The position numbers and the translations under genes were made by a program. From Prevotella sp. UBA2444 (GTDB lineage Bacteria > Bacteroidota > Bacteroidia > Bacteroidales > Bacteroidaceae), in contig DDQK01000021.1 in assembly GCA_002342665.1 (NCBI GenBank), positions 8,872-58,084 on the forward strand: a DNA stretch of 49,213 nucleotides, given 5' to 3'. Positions 38,391 to 46,326 of this stretch are shown here, piece after piece. The notes beneath the pieces are model-generated. The model worked only from the letters and a program-made list of their open reading frames with translations. It searched no databases and had not been told where the DNA came from. Position 1 is the stretch's first letter. Each line of letters begins with the position of its first letter.

Positions 38391-38467
38391 TTTTGTTACT
38401 TAATTGATATAAATCAAGGCAAAAAGTCATAGATATGCGGCTTTCTTGTGTTCGGGCACATACGAAA

Positions 38468-38493
38468 AAGGTGGCGAGAATCCCCGTCACCTT
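38468..38493 (-). terminator. Intrinsic terminator of maeB
   Basis: On the minus strand, AAGGTGACGG, loop, TCGCCACCTT is followed by TTTCG. It lies 20 bases after the maeB stop. Confidence 0.85.
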
Positions 38494-38513
38494 GTTGTTT
38501 CAGCCGTCTGCAC

Positions 38514-40817
38514 TTACTTCCCCAGTGCCGAGAGCTTCTTCTTGATCTTGTCCACGTAGGCATCGATGGTGGCCACGGCCACGATGTTCATCACGTCGCG
38601 TACCGAGGCGCCGAAGTCGATGAAGTGGATGGGCTTGTTGAGTCCCATCTGTATCGGACCAATAATCTCGGCATCTGCACCCAGCATCTGCAGCATCTTG
38701 TACGAGGAGCGTGCAGAGGTCAGGTTGGGGAATACCAGCGTGTTCACCTTCTTGCCCTTCAGGCGGGTGAAGGGATATTGCTCGTCGCGCAGCTCGTCGT
38801 CGAGTGAGAAGCCCAGCTGCATCTCTCCGTCGATGGGCAGGTCTGGATACATCTGCTGCATCTTCTCCACGGCATACTTCACCTTGTGGGCACCGTCGCT
38901 CTGTGAGCTTCCGAAGTTAGAGTGGCTCACCATCGAGATGACGGGCTTCTCGTTGAAGAAGCGCACGGCTGTGGCTGCCAGCTTGGCGATGTCGACAAGG
39001 GTGTCGGTGTCGGGATTCTCGTTCACCAGCGTGTCGGCAATGTAGTAGGTGCCCTTGGGCGAGTTGATGATGTGCATGGCACCGAAGTGCTGGTACTCGG
39101 GACGGATGCCGATGACCTCCTTGACCACCTTCACCGTGTTGGAGTACTTCGTGTAGAGACCGGTGATGAAGGCATCTGCCTCGCCCGTCTCCACCATCAT
39201 CATGCCGAAGTAGTTGCGCTCAAACATCTTGTCGTTGGCTTCCTGGAAGGTGTAGCCTTCTCGCTGACGCTTCTCGGTGAGGATACGGGCGTAGCGCTCG
39301 CGGCGCTCCTGCTCCGAGGGGTGGCGCAGGTTGACGATTTCGATGCCGTCGATGTTCAGGTCGAGCTTCTGGGCCAGCTTGGCGATGACCTCGTCGTTGC
39401 CCAGCAGCACGGGATGGCAGATGCCCTCGGCCTTGGCCTGCACGGCAGCCTTGAGCATGGTGGGGTGGATGGCCTCGGCGAAGACCACGCGCTGCGGGTG
39501 GGCGGCGGCGGTGGCGTAGAGCTTCTGCGTGAGCTTGGTCTCCTGGCCCAGCAGCACGTTGAGCGAGTTCTTGTAGGCATCCCAGTCTTCTATCTTCTTG
39601 CGGGCCACGCCGCTCTCGATGGCAGCCTTGGCCACGGCTGAGCTCACCTCGGTGATCAGTCGCGGGTCTACAGGCTTCGGGATGAAGTAGTTGCGTCCGA
39701 AGGTCAGGTTGTTCACCTTGTAGACGTCGTTCACCACGTCGGGCACAGGCTGCTTGGCCAGGTCGGCGATGGCATGCACGGCGGCGAGCTTCATCTCCTC
39801 GTTGATGGCCGTAGCGTGTACGTCGAGGGCACCACGGAAGATGTAGGGGAAGCCTATCACATTGTTGATCTGGTTGGGATAGTCCGTGCGGCCTGTCGAC
39901 ATCAGTGTGTCGGGGCGTGCCTCCATGGCATCCTCGTACGAGATTTCGGGTACAGGGTTGGCCAGTGCGAAAATCACGGGGTCCTTAGCCATGGTCTTCA
40001 CCATCTCCTTCGAGAGCACATTGCCCTTGGAGAGGCCCACGAACACGTCGGCACCGTTGACGGCCTCTGCCAGCGTGTGGATATCCGTGCGACTGGTGGC
40101 GAAGAATTTCTTCTGCTCGTTCAGGTCCTGGCGCTCCGTCGAGATCACGCCTTTGGAGTCGAGCATCACGATGTTCTCTTTCCTGGCGCCGATGGCCATA
40201 TAGAGTTTGGTACACGAGATGGCAGCGGCACCGGCTCCGTTCACCACAATCTTCACCTTCGCGATGTCCTTGCCGATCACCTCCATGGCGTTCTTCAGTC
40301 CTGCTGCCGAGATGATGGCCGTGCCGTGCTGGTCGTCGTGCATCACGGGTATGTCGAGTGTCCGCTTCAGGCGCTCCTCGATATAGAAGCACTCCGGGGC
40401 CTTGATGTCCTCCAGGTTGATACCGCCGAAAGTGGGGGCGATGCGCTCCACGGCCTCGCAGAACTTCTCCGGGTCCTTCTCGGCCACCTCGATATCAAAT
40501 ACGTCGATGCCGCCGTAGATCTTGAAGAGCAGTCCCTTGCCCTCCATCACGGGCTTGCCGCTCATCGCTCCGATATCGCCCAAGCCCAGCACCGCCGTAC
40601 CGTTCGAGATGACGGCCACCAGGTTGCCCTTGTCGGTGTACTTGTACGCATTGTCGGGGTTCTCCTGAATCTCCAGGCAGGGGAAGGCCACGCCTGGCGA
40701 GTAGGCTAAACTCAAGTCTGTTTGTGTTCTGTACGCCTTGGTGGGTTTCACCTCTATTTTACCAGGGCGCCCGCTCTCGTGATACTCCAGAGCGGCTTCT
40801 TTCGAAATCTTAACCAT
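38514..40817 (-). CDS. maeB: NADP-dependent malic enzyme with phosphotransacetylase-like domain
   Basis: In the 767-residue protein the N-terminal malic-enzyme part (about 1-430) has the start block [12 protein letters not shown]. It also has the catalytic Tyr region [14 protein letters not shown], the Lys/Asp region MEGKGLLFK, the metal-site [10 protein letters not shown] and the nucleotide-binding [11 protein letters not shown]. The C-terminal part (about 430-767) matches phosphate acetyltransferase ([27 protein letters not shown]), which in this fusion is usually catalytically inactive and regulatory. It decarboxylates malate to pyruvate and makes NADPH. It is a single gene with its own promoter box and terminator. 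Confidence 0.96.
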   Translation of the reverse strand: MVKISKEAALEYHESGRPGKIEVKPTKAYRTQTDLSLAYSPGVAFPCLEIQENPDNAYKYTDKGNLVAVISNGTAVLGLGDIGAMSGKPVMEGKGLLFKIYGGIDVFDIEVAEKDPEKFCEAVERIAPTFGGINLEDIKAPECFYIEERLKRTLDIPVMHDDQHGTAIISAAGLKNAMEVIGKDIAKVKIVVNGAGAAAISCTKLYMAIGARKENIVMLDSKGVISTERQDLNEQKKFFATSRTDIHTLAEAVNGADVFVGLSKGNVLSKEMVKTMAKDPVIFALANPVPEISYEDAMEARPDTLMSTGRTDYPNQINNVIGFPYIFRGALDVHATAINEEMKLAAVHAIADLAKQPVPDVVNDVYKVNNLTFGRNYFIPKPVDPRLITEVSSAVAKAAIESGVARKKIEDWDAYKNSLNVLLGQETKLTQKLYATAAAHPQRVVFAEAIHPTMLKAAVQAKAEGICHPVLLGNDEVIAKLAQKLDLNIDGIEIVNLRHPSEQERRERYARILTEKRQREGYTFQEANDKMFERNYFGMMMVETGEADAFITGLYTKYSNTVKVVKEVIGIRPEYQHFGAMHIINSPKGTYYIADTLVNENPDTDTLVDIAKLAATAVRFFNEKPVISMVSHSNFGSSQSDGAHKVKYAVEKMQQMYPDLPIDGEMQLGFSLDDELRDEQYPFTRLKGKKVNTLVFPNLTSARSSYKMLQMLGADAEIIGPIQMGLNKPIHFIDFGASVRDVMNIVAVATIDAYVDKIKKKLSALGK

Positions 40818-40861
40818 CTTCTTATACCTTATATATTATTATATAGTTCGCTAAATCGACT

Positions 40862-40870
40862 GCAAAGGTA
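40862..40870 (-). promoter_or_regulatory. -7 promoter box of maeB
   Basis: TACCTTTGC on the minus strand, 44 bases before the ATG at 40817. The -33 box is poor (ATTG at spacing 22). Confidence 0.65.
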
Positions 40871-41041
40871 CTAAAATTATGCGGAATAATGACAATTGTG
40901 CCAGATATTTTTTCGTCCTTGTCTGACTTCGGTAAGTATATGCAGGAAATATTCTTCACTGTGCCCCTGGGGCATCGTTTAGACATTGTATAAATTGCGA
41001 ATAATTCGGCAGAAAAACTTGCTCAATCGTTTTTTTTTCCG

Positions 41042-41050
41042 TATCTTTGC
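41042..41050 (+). promoter_or_regulatory. -7 promoter box of the rubrerythrin gene
   Basis: TATCTTTGC with CTTG 20 bases upstream (41018-41021), one mismatch from the consensus. Confidence 0.7.
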
Positions 41051-41088
41051 AGTCGAACATTCAATTTACTAACAAAACAAATACGATT

Positions 41089-41646
41089 ATGAAGAAGAAA
41101 TTCATCTGCGCCGTTTGTGGATATATCTACGAAGGCGATGCTGCTCCCGAGAAGTGCCCCGTCTGTAAGGCTCCTGCCTCCAAATTCTCTGAACTGCAGG
41201 AGGAGGGCGATGTGACATACGCTACTGTCCACCGTCTGGGCGATGGCAAAATCGAGGGTGTCCCCGAGGAGATGATTCAGGAGTTGCGCAACAACTATCT
41301 CGGCGAGTGCGGCGAGGTGGGCATGTATATCGCCATGGCCCGTCAGGCTGATCGTGAGGGCTATCCCGAGATCGCCGAGGCTTTCAACCGCTACGCTCTG
41401 GAAGAGGCCAAGCATGCAGCACAGTTTGCAGAACTGCTGGGCGAGGTAGTGTTCGACACCAAGACCAACCTTGAGAAGCGTGCCGCTGCCGAGCACGGTG
41501 CCTGCGCCGACAAGTTTGAACTGGCCAAGCAGGCCAAGGCCATGGGCTTCGACGCCATCCACGACATGGTTCACGAGGCTGCCAAGGACGAGGCTCGTCA
41601 TGGTGCCGGTTTCGCCGGTCTGCTGAAGCGTTACTTCGGCAAGTGA
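41089..41646 (+). CDS. Reverse rubrerythrin
   Basis: The 185-residue protein starts at ATG 41089 ([16 protein letters not shown]); the upstream in-frame ATG at 41047 lies in the promoter. A rubredoxin domain comes first (CAVC and CPVC pairs, residues about 8-26). The diiron ferritin-like four-helix domain follows, with Glu/His ligands in [27 protein letters not shown] and [12 protein letters not shown]. This order is the reverse of classical rubrerythrin. It reduces hydrogen peroxide in anaerobes. It is a single gene between its own promoter and a strong terminator. Confidence 0.96.
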   Translation: MKKKFICAVCGYIYEGDAAPEKCPVCKAPASKFSELQEEGDVTYATVHRLGDGKIEGVPEEMIQELRNNYLGECGEVGMYIAMARQADREGYPEIAEAFNRYALEEAKHAAQFAELLGEVVFDTKTNLEKRAAAEHGACADKFELAKQAKAMGFDAIHDMVHEAAKDEARHGAGFAGLLKRYFGK

Positions 41647-41661
41647 TCTCCCGTCCGAACC

Positions 41662-41699
41662 AAAGCAAAAGCTGCCGCACTCGCGGCAGCTTTTACTTT
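41662..41699 (+). terminator. Intrinsic terminator of the rubrerythrin gene
   Basis: AAAAGCTGCCGC-ACTC-GCGGCAGCTTTT with flanking AAAG/CTTT, a long stable stem usable from both sides. A leftward TAACTTTGC box at 41714-41706 points straight into it. Confidence 0.9.
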
Positions 41700-41802
41700 G
41701 ATGATGCAAAGTTACTTAAAAATCGCCTTCACATCTGGTAACAGACCTTCATGTTGATGTGCTCTGCACAATAAATCGCTAAGAAATCCGTTTTATCAGT
41801 AT

Positions 41803-43149
41803 ATGATGAGACGGATTTTTTATTTTCTGATGATATTGACGGCCTGCGTGGCTTGTCAGAACGACGACACCTTCACCACACAGAAGGGGGCGCTGCTGAC
41901 CTTCGGCACCGACACGCTGAAGATGGATACGGTGTTCTCGAAGACTCCATCCTCGACCTACACCTTCTGGGTACACAATGACAACAAAGACGGCATCCGG
42001 CTGCAGAACATACGACTGGCTCGCAGGAACCAGACGGGATTCCGCGTGAATGTGGACGGAGCCTATCTCGACAACTCCAATGGCTCTCAGGTGAATGACC
42101 TGGAGGTGCGTGGCAAGGACTCGCTGCTGGTGTTTGTGGAACTGACCGCTGCTGAGGCGTTGCAGCAGGATCCGAAGCTGGTGGAAGACCGGCTGGTGTT
42201 CACCCTGGAGAGCGGTGTGGAGCAGCAAGTGGTGCTGAGAGCCTGGACGTGGGATGCGGAGAAGATAAACCGGCTGATATTGGAACGGGATACGGTGATA
42301 GAGTCGGAGAAGCCGATCGTGGTGATGGACGCCATAGAGGTCAAGCCCGGCGTGACGCTGACGTTGCGCAATACGACGCTCTATTTCCACGACGGAGCAG
42401 GGATGGAGATTGGTGGTACGCTCAAGACGGAGAATTGCGTGCTGAGGGGCGACCGCCTGGACCGTATGTTCGCCTATCTGCCCTACGACCGAGTGAGTGG
42501 CCAGTGGGGCGGGGTGAGGTTCCTGGAAAGTTCGACAGGCAATGTGATGACGGAAACCGAGGTGAGAAATGCTTCGGAGGCCATTGTCTGTGACTCGGCA
42601 GCGCTCGACTCGACCCAGGTGCGGTTGACGATGGAGCGCTGTACGGTACACAATGCCGAGGGTACGGGCGTCGAGGCCGTGAATACCTATTTGGTATTAA
42701 GACAGTGTCAGCTGACGAACACGCTGGGGCCCTGTCTGGCCGTCTATGGAGGCATCGTGGAAATCAGTCGATGCACGTTGGCACAGTTCTATCCCTTCTC
42801 AGCCGATCGCGGGGCTGCGCTCTTCTTCACCAATGCCTGGGGGGGAGAACCGTTGCCGCTGGTCAGGCTGACTTGCGAGGGGAGTATCGTCACGGGCTAT
42901 GAGGACGATGTGGTGATGGGAGGACAGATAGACTCCACGACGGTGTTCAACTATCAGTTCTTGAACTCGCTGCTGCGGACGCCCAAGGTGGAGACGGCAG
43001 ACAGCGTACGCTTTGGCGATGTCCGTTGGGAATCGCCCAAGGACAGTATCCAAGGGAAGAAACAGTTTGTAAAGATTGACGAGGATAACCTCATCTATGA
43101 CTTCCACCTTGATTCGCTCTCGACGGCAAAAGGCTTAGGCTGTTATTAG
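41803..43149 (+). CDS. Beta-helix lipoprotein
   Basis: The 448-residue protein has a signal peptide with lipobox ACVAC (Cys about residue 18). An N-terminal beta-sandwich part (about 30-150) with FGTDTLKMDTVF and VLRAWTWDAEK precedes a right-handed parallel beta-helix (about 165-400), seen as short repeated strands such as VTLTLRNTTLYFHDGAGMEI, LTMERCTVHNAEGTG and LVLRQCQLTNT. It probably binds or processes surface carbohydrate or protein, but no catalytic triad was recognised. ATG 41803 and 41806 are both possible starts. No -7 box was found upstream. The stop overlaps that of the convergent cdd gene by four bases. Confidence 0.8.
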   Translation: MMRRIFYFLMILTACVACQNDDTFTTQKGALLTFGTDTLKMDTVFSKTPSSTYTFWVHNDNKDGIRLQNIRLARRNQTGFRVNVDGAYLDNSNGSQVNDLEVRGKDSLLVFVELTAAEALQQDPKLVEDRLVFTLESGVEQQVVLRAWTWDAEKINRLILERDTVIESEKPIVVMDAIEVKPGVTLTLRNTTLYFHDGAGMEIGGTLKTENCVLRGDRLDRMFAYLPYDRVSGQWGGVRFLESSTGNVMTETEVRNASEAIVCDSAALDSTQVRLTMERCTVHNAEGTGVEAVNTYLVLRQCQLTNTLGPCLAVYGGIVEISRCTLAQFYPFSADRGAALFFTNAWGGEPLPLVRLTCEGSIVTGYEDDVVMGGQIDSTTVFNYQFLNSLLRTPKVETADSVRFGDVRWESPKDSIQGKKQFVKIDEDNLIYDFHLDSLSTAKGLGCY

Positions 43150-43619
43150 AACTCGCTGAAGCAGAGGGGCAGGAGGGCGCGGATACCCTCAATGACATAG
43201 GTACACTTGCGGCCATAGAGCAGGATGCGGATGGGACGGCCAGCGCGCGTCTCAGACTCAACGATGACCTGACGGCAGGCACCGCAGGGCCCCGTGGGCT
43301 CATAGGTCAGTTCGCCGTCGGTGCCTCGCGCGGCAATGGCCAGCATGCGGACAGGCTCGTCGGGATACTGCGCTCCAGCATAGAAGAGCGTTGTGCGCTC
43401 GGCACAAAGGCCGGAGGGGTAGGCGGCATTCTCCTGGTTGCTGCCGCTGAGTTCCACACCGTTGTCCAGGCGGACGGCGGCACCGACACTGAAGTGGGAA
43501 TAGGGGGCATAGCTGCGGTCAGTAGCTTCGATGGCCAGCTGTACAAGATGCTGCTCCTCGGCTGTCAGCTCGTCAGTCTGACAGGCTTTGATGACGGTTT
43601 TCAGTTCAATTTCTTGCAT
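43146..43619 (-). CDS. cdd: Cytidine deaminase
   Basis: The 157-residue protein is slightly longer than the usual tetrameric enzyme (about 130). It has the substrate strand SHFSVGAAVRL, the zinc and proton-shuttle motif CAER (Cys and Glu), and PCGACRQ with the other two zinc cysteines. It deaminates cytidine and deoxycytidine to uridine for pyrimidine salvage. Its promoter box is at 43638-43646, and a second, consensus-type leftward promoter lies further upstream at 43841-43873. Confidence 0.93.
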   Translation of the reverse strand: MQEIELKTVIKACQTDELTAEEQHLVQLAIEATDRSYAPYSHFSVGAAVRLDNGVELSGSNQENAAYPSGLCAERTTLFYAGAQYPDEPVRMLAIAARGTDGELTYEPTGPCGACRQVIVESETRAGRPIRILLYGRKCTYVIEGIRALLPLCFSEF

Positions 43620-43637
43620 ATCACATCACATTTTTGT

Positions 43638-43646
43638 GCAAAATTA
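43638..43646 (-). promoter_or_regulatory. -7 promoter box of cdd
   Basis: TAATTTTGC on the minus strand, 18 bases before ATG 43619. There is no TTTG at -33. Confidence 0.65.
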
Positions 43647-43699
43647 GCAAATAATTATGAATTATTTCGTAATTTTGGAAGAAAAAGCAATCTTTCTAA

Positions 43700-43835
43700 T
43701 AAATAAAGGCAGTTCGGGGGATTGGGAAATGTAGTGGGTTACGATTTGGAAACCGTTCTCAATTCCACGTTCTGCTTTGGATTGCTTTCAAAGAACTCCG
43801 ATTCAGAGCCACCAGCCTTTTCTATGACCCTTCAT
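43700..43835 (-). ncRNA. Candidate small RNA or long leader upstream of cdd
   Basis: A leftward transcript from the consensus promoter at 43841-43873 would cover this stretch. It has no start-to-stop frame of more than a few codons. One frame reads about 30 residues rich in Glu and Ser without an initiation codon, as in a gene-end remnant. The transcript could end near the T-run at 43690-43680 or continue into cdd. I have a vague memory of similar sequence recurring in Prevotella genomes, unverified. Confidence 0.3.
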
Positions 43836-43840
43836 CGGGT

Positions 43841-43873
43841 GCAAAAGTACGAAGAATTATTGAAACTACCAAA
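43841..43873 (-). promoter_or_regulatory. Consensus leftward promoter with no assigned gene
   Basis: On the minus strand, TTTG (43873-43870), a 20-base spacer and TACTTTTGC (43849-43841) are present. No coding start follows within about 200 bases other than cdd at 43619. Confidence 0.75.
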
Positions 43874-43945
43874 CTTTACTATCACAAAATAGGCTTTGAA
43901 CCGCTTAATAAACGTAAAATCGTAGCCCGATTCGGATTGTTTTAG

Positions 43946-43954
43946 TACCTTTGC
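43946..43954 (+). promoter_or_regulatory. -7 promoter box of the TPR/HTH regulator
   Basis: TACCTTTGC, 56 bases before ATG 44011. No TTTG at -33. Confidence 0.6.
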
Positions 43955-44010
43955 ACCCCAAATAATACCGGGGCATACATTTGCCTCCATCAACAAAGGA
44001 TGAACGGAAT

Positions 44011-45756
44011 ATGAAGAGACTTGCTTACATATATATAAGTATGATTGTCGTCGCCTTATTAGGATGCAACGGCAAAAATGTGACAACTCAGTTAGAAGTC
44101 GTCAGTAAGATTGCTGATACCGACCCAGATTCTGCACTTGTTGTATTGACGAGGTTAGAACAAAATAAGGAAGATTGGGGCAGGAGTGAAAGAATGTACT
44201 ATGAACTTGTAAAAATGAAAGCAGAAAACAAGGCTGACATACAATTTACATCTGATTCGATTATAAAGGATGTTGTCAAGTACTACAAGGGTGGAGACGC
44301 AAATGACCGAATGCTTGCCTATTATCTTTTAGGAAGAGTACATAGCGATATGGGGGAAGCGCCAGAAGCTTTGCAGGCTTATTATGATGCTATAGAATCG
44401 GCTGACACGGCAAGAGCCGATTTTGACTATAACACGCTGATTGCCGTATATGGCCAGATGTCTCAGATATTCCACAAGCAAAATCTTCCGGAGGATGAAA
44501 TATGGGCTCTGCGGCATTATATTGATTATATACGAAAAACAGATACTGAGAAAGAATATATTATTGCGCGACAACAAATGATGAGGCCTTACTATCTTTT
44601 GAATGAGAGAGACAGTATCTTAAAAATCATCAACGAGACCTATTTGTCACTGAAACAATTAGGAGAAGACAAGGAGGCTGCAGATGCCTTGGTAGCATCA
44701 ATTTACCTTTATATTGAACGTGGCGAGTTAGACAGGGCTCGTCATGCAATGGAAATATTCGAACAAGAGTCTGGGCTTTTTAATGAAGATGGAAATATAG
44801 CAAGAGGAAGAGAAGCGTATTACAACACAAAAGGATATTACGAACTGGCAATAAGCAATACTGCATCAGCAGAGAGATATTTTAGAAAAGCAATTGAATA
44901 TGGGCATTTAAATGATGCGTACAAAGGCATGCTGTCTATCTACAGAGAAAAAAAGAATGTAGATTCTGTCATGCACTATTCCATTCTATACGAAAATTCA
45001 ATTGACTCTTTGCACAAAAAAATGCAGACTGATGCAATTCACCAAATGTCAGCACTTTATAATTATAGTCGCAGCCAGAAAGAAGCAGAGACTGAAGCGC
45101 AGAAAGCCAGAAATGCGCGTCTGTGGATTATCGGCATACTCATATCTGTGGCTTTGGGTGGGATATTGCTTTTCTATGTTTACCGAGACTACAAGAGAAA
45201 GCAGCAGCAGAAAATAAGCAAGTTGGCAGAATCTCTTGCCTACGCAAAGAAAGAATACCAAAATACACAAGAAGAACTACAAAGGCTAAAAGACAGGGAC
45301 TACAAGAAACTTATTGCAGAAAAGGAACAGAAGGGGAGAGAACTGAAGCAGGCAATTGAAGAACTTGCAGATGCAACGGGACTTCCGTCCGCGATTGACA
45401 ATCTAAGTAGTTTCGAAAATAGCAAAATAGTTGAGGTGTTTCGCAAGAAGAAGGATTTCAGATCAGACAACCCTGTGCCAAACAGAGCAGAATGGAGGGC
45501 ATTGGAGGTGCAGTTTAGTAAAGATATGCCGAATGCATATAAAGTACTTGCTAAAGAAAAGAAACTTTCTCCATTGGAACTTCACGTCTGTATGCTTCTA
45601 ATCCTTGACTTTGAAGATAGTTCCATAGTCAACCTAACAGATTCTATCCCACAAACTGTCACCACGGCAAAATCTCGTGCCAACAAGAAAATCTTCAATG
45701 AGAAAGGGGCGCAGACCCTAAAAGCAGGACTCTTACAGCTCATAAAGACCGATTGA
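44011..45756 (+). CDS. Membrane-spanning TPR regulator with C-terminal helix-turn-helix
   Basis: The 581-residue protein starts at ATG 44011 (MKRLAYIYISMIVVALLGC), a signal peptide with lipobox ALLGC. A helical TPR-type region (about 30-365) follows, with repeats such as RMLAYYLLGRVHSDMGEAPEA and AYYNTKGYYELAISN. One transmembrane helix comes next (371-391, LWIIGILISVALGGILLFYVY), then a coiled coil (about 395-460). The C-terminal domain has LSPLELHVCMLLILDFED followed by a SIPQTVTTAKSRANKK recognition-helix-like part, as in LuxR/sigma-type HTHs. It probably senses outside signals with the TPR and acts on DNA inside. The gene is AT-rich relative to the left part of the window. An earlier in-frame ATG at 43981 is unlikely. 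Confidence 0.82.
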   Translation: MKRLAYIYISMIVVALLGCNGKNVTTQLEVVSKIADTDPDSALVVLTRLEQNKEDWGRSERMYYELVKMKAENKADIQFTSDSIIKDVVKYYKGGDANDRMLAYYLLGRVHSDMGEAPEALQAYYDAIESADTARADFDYNTLIAVYGQMSQIFHKQNLPEDEIWALRHYIDYIRKTDTEKEYIIARQQMMRPYYLLNERDSILKIINETYLSLKQLGEDKEAADALVASIYLYIERGELDRARHAMEIFEQESGLFNEDGNIARGREAYYNTKGYYELAISNTASAERYFRKAIEYGHLNDAYKGMLSIYREKKNVDSVMHYSILYENSIDSLHKKMQTDAIHQMSALYNYSRSQKEAETEAQKARNARLWIIGILISVALGGILLFYVYRDYKRKQQQKISKLAESLAYAKKEYQNTQEELQRLKDRDYKKLIAEKEQKGRELKQAIEELADATGLPSAIDNLSSFENSKIVEVFRKKKDFRSDNPVPNRAEWRALEVQFSKDMPNAYKVLAKEKKLSPLELHVCMLLILDFEDSSIVNLTDSIPQTVTTAKSRANKKIFNEKGAQTLKAGLLQLIKTD

Positions 45757-45781
45757 TTTAATCTGACTTAAAAATTGTGCA

Positions 45782-45813
45782 ACCCCCTGATATATAATTG
45801 ATTTTAGGGGGGT
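45782..45813 (+). terminator. Intrinsic terminator after the regulator gene
   Basis: ACCCCCT, 17-base loop, AGGGGGGT, then AATTTTGTTTTTG. Confidence 0.8.
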
Positions 45814-45883
45814 AATTTTGTTTTTGTCTTCATTTGACTTACTGAAAATGGAGGCAAAAACATCTTTTGTTTTATAATCAATG

Positions 45884-45892
45884 TACCTTTGC
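45884..45892 (+). promoter_or_regulatory. -7 promoter box of the DUF3244-hydrolase operon
   Basis: TACCTTTGC, 27 bases before ATG 45920. No TTTG at the exact -33 position, in line with dependence on an activator. Confidence 0.6.
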
Positions 45893-45919
45893 ATCGTCAC
45901 AACAAAAAACGTTATAAAA

Positions 45920-46288
45920 ATGAAAAAATTAACATTAGTATTTAGTTTGCTGCTTCTGGTCTGCTATAGTTTCGCAGATATGCAACATGTAACATGTGAA
46001 GAAATCATTCTTCAACCAAGAAGTCTTGATCCGACAGATGCAGCTAAGCCCATTAGGAAATCTCCAGTTAAAGCGCCATCAGTTGGGATAGAGGATTATT
46101 CCTTAATTTTCTTGTCTTCAATCCAAGAAGGTGAAGTTCTAATTTATAATGAAGATGGAGAAGTGGAATTTGCTACTATAATAGGTGGCGGATGTCAAAG
46201 AATAGCATTACCTCCATATCTTACAGGAACTTATATTATTGAGATATTCCAAGGCCAACACTGCTATTGGGGATACGTAAACTTATAG
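45920..46288 (+). CDS. Small exported DUF3244-like protein
   Basis: The 122-residue protein starts at ATG 45920 (MKKLTLVFSLLLLVCYSFAD), a signal peptide cleaved about residue 20. The mature part has a linker with RKSPVKAPSVGIEDYSLIF. A small beta-sandwich follows (EVLIYNEDGEVEFATIIGGGCQ, LTGTYIIEIFQGQHCYWGYVNL), the pattern of the Bacteroidales DUF3244 family. Family members are secreted and often sit beside genes for large exported enzymes; a role as chaperone, inhibitor or surface partner is possible but unproven. It is 38 bases upstream of the exported hydrolase gene, on the same strand, likely in one transcript. Confidence 0.8.
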   Translation: MKKLTLVFSLLLLVCYSFADMQHVTCEEIILQPRSLDPTDAAKPIRKSPVKAPSVGIEDYSLIFLSSIQEGEVLIYNEDGEVEFATIIGGGCQRIALPPYLTGTYIIEIFQGQHCYWGYVNL

Positions 46289-46326
46289 AACTTAAATTTA
46301 GGTGACAACACTAACGGAATAAATAA

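Noticed and set aside
39774..40709. Long plus-strand frame opposite maeB
   Set aside because: It is a shadow of the malic-enzyme domain.
43832..44086. Minus-strand frame of 84 codons before the regulator gene
   Set aside because: It overlaps the regulator start and two promoter boxes and has no recognisable domain; part of it may be repeat-derived.
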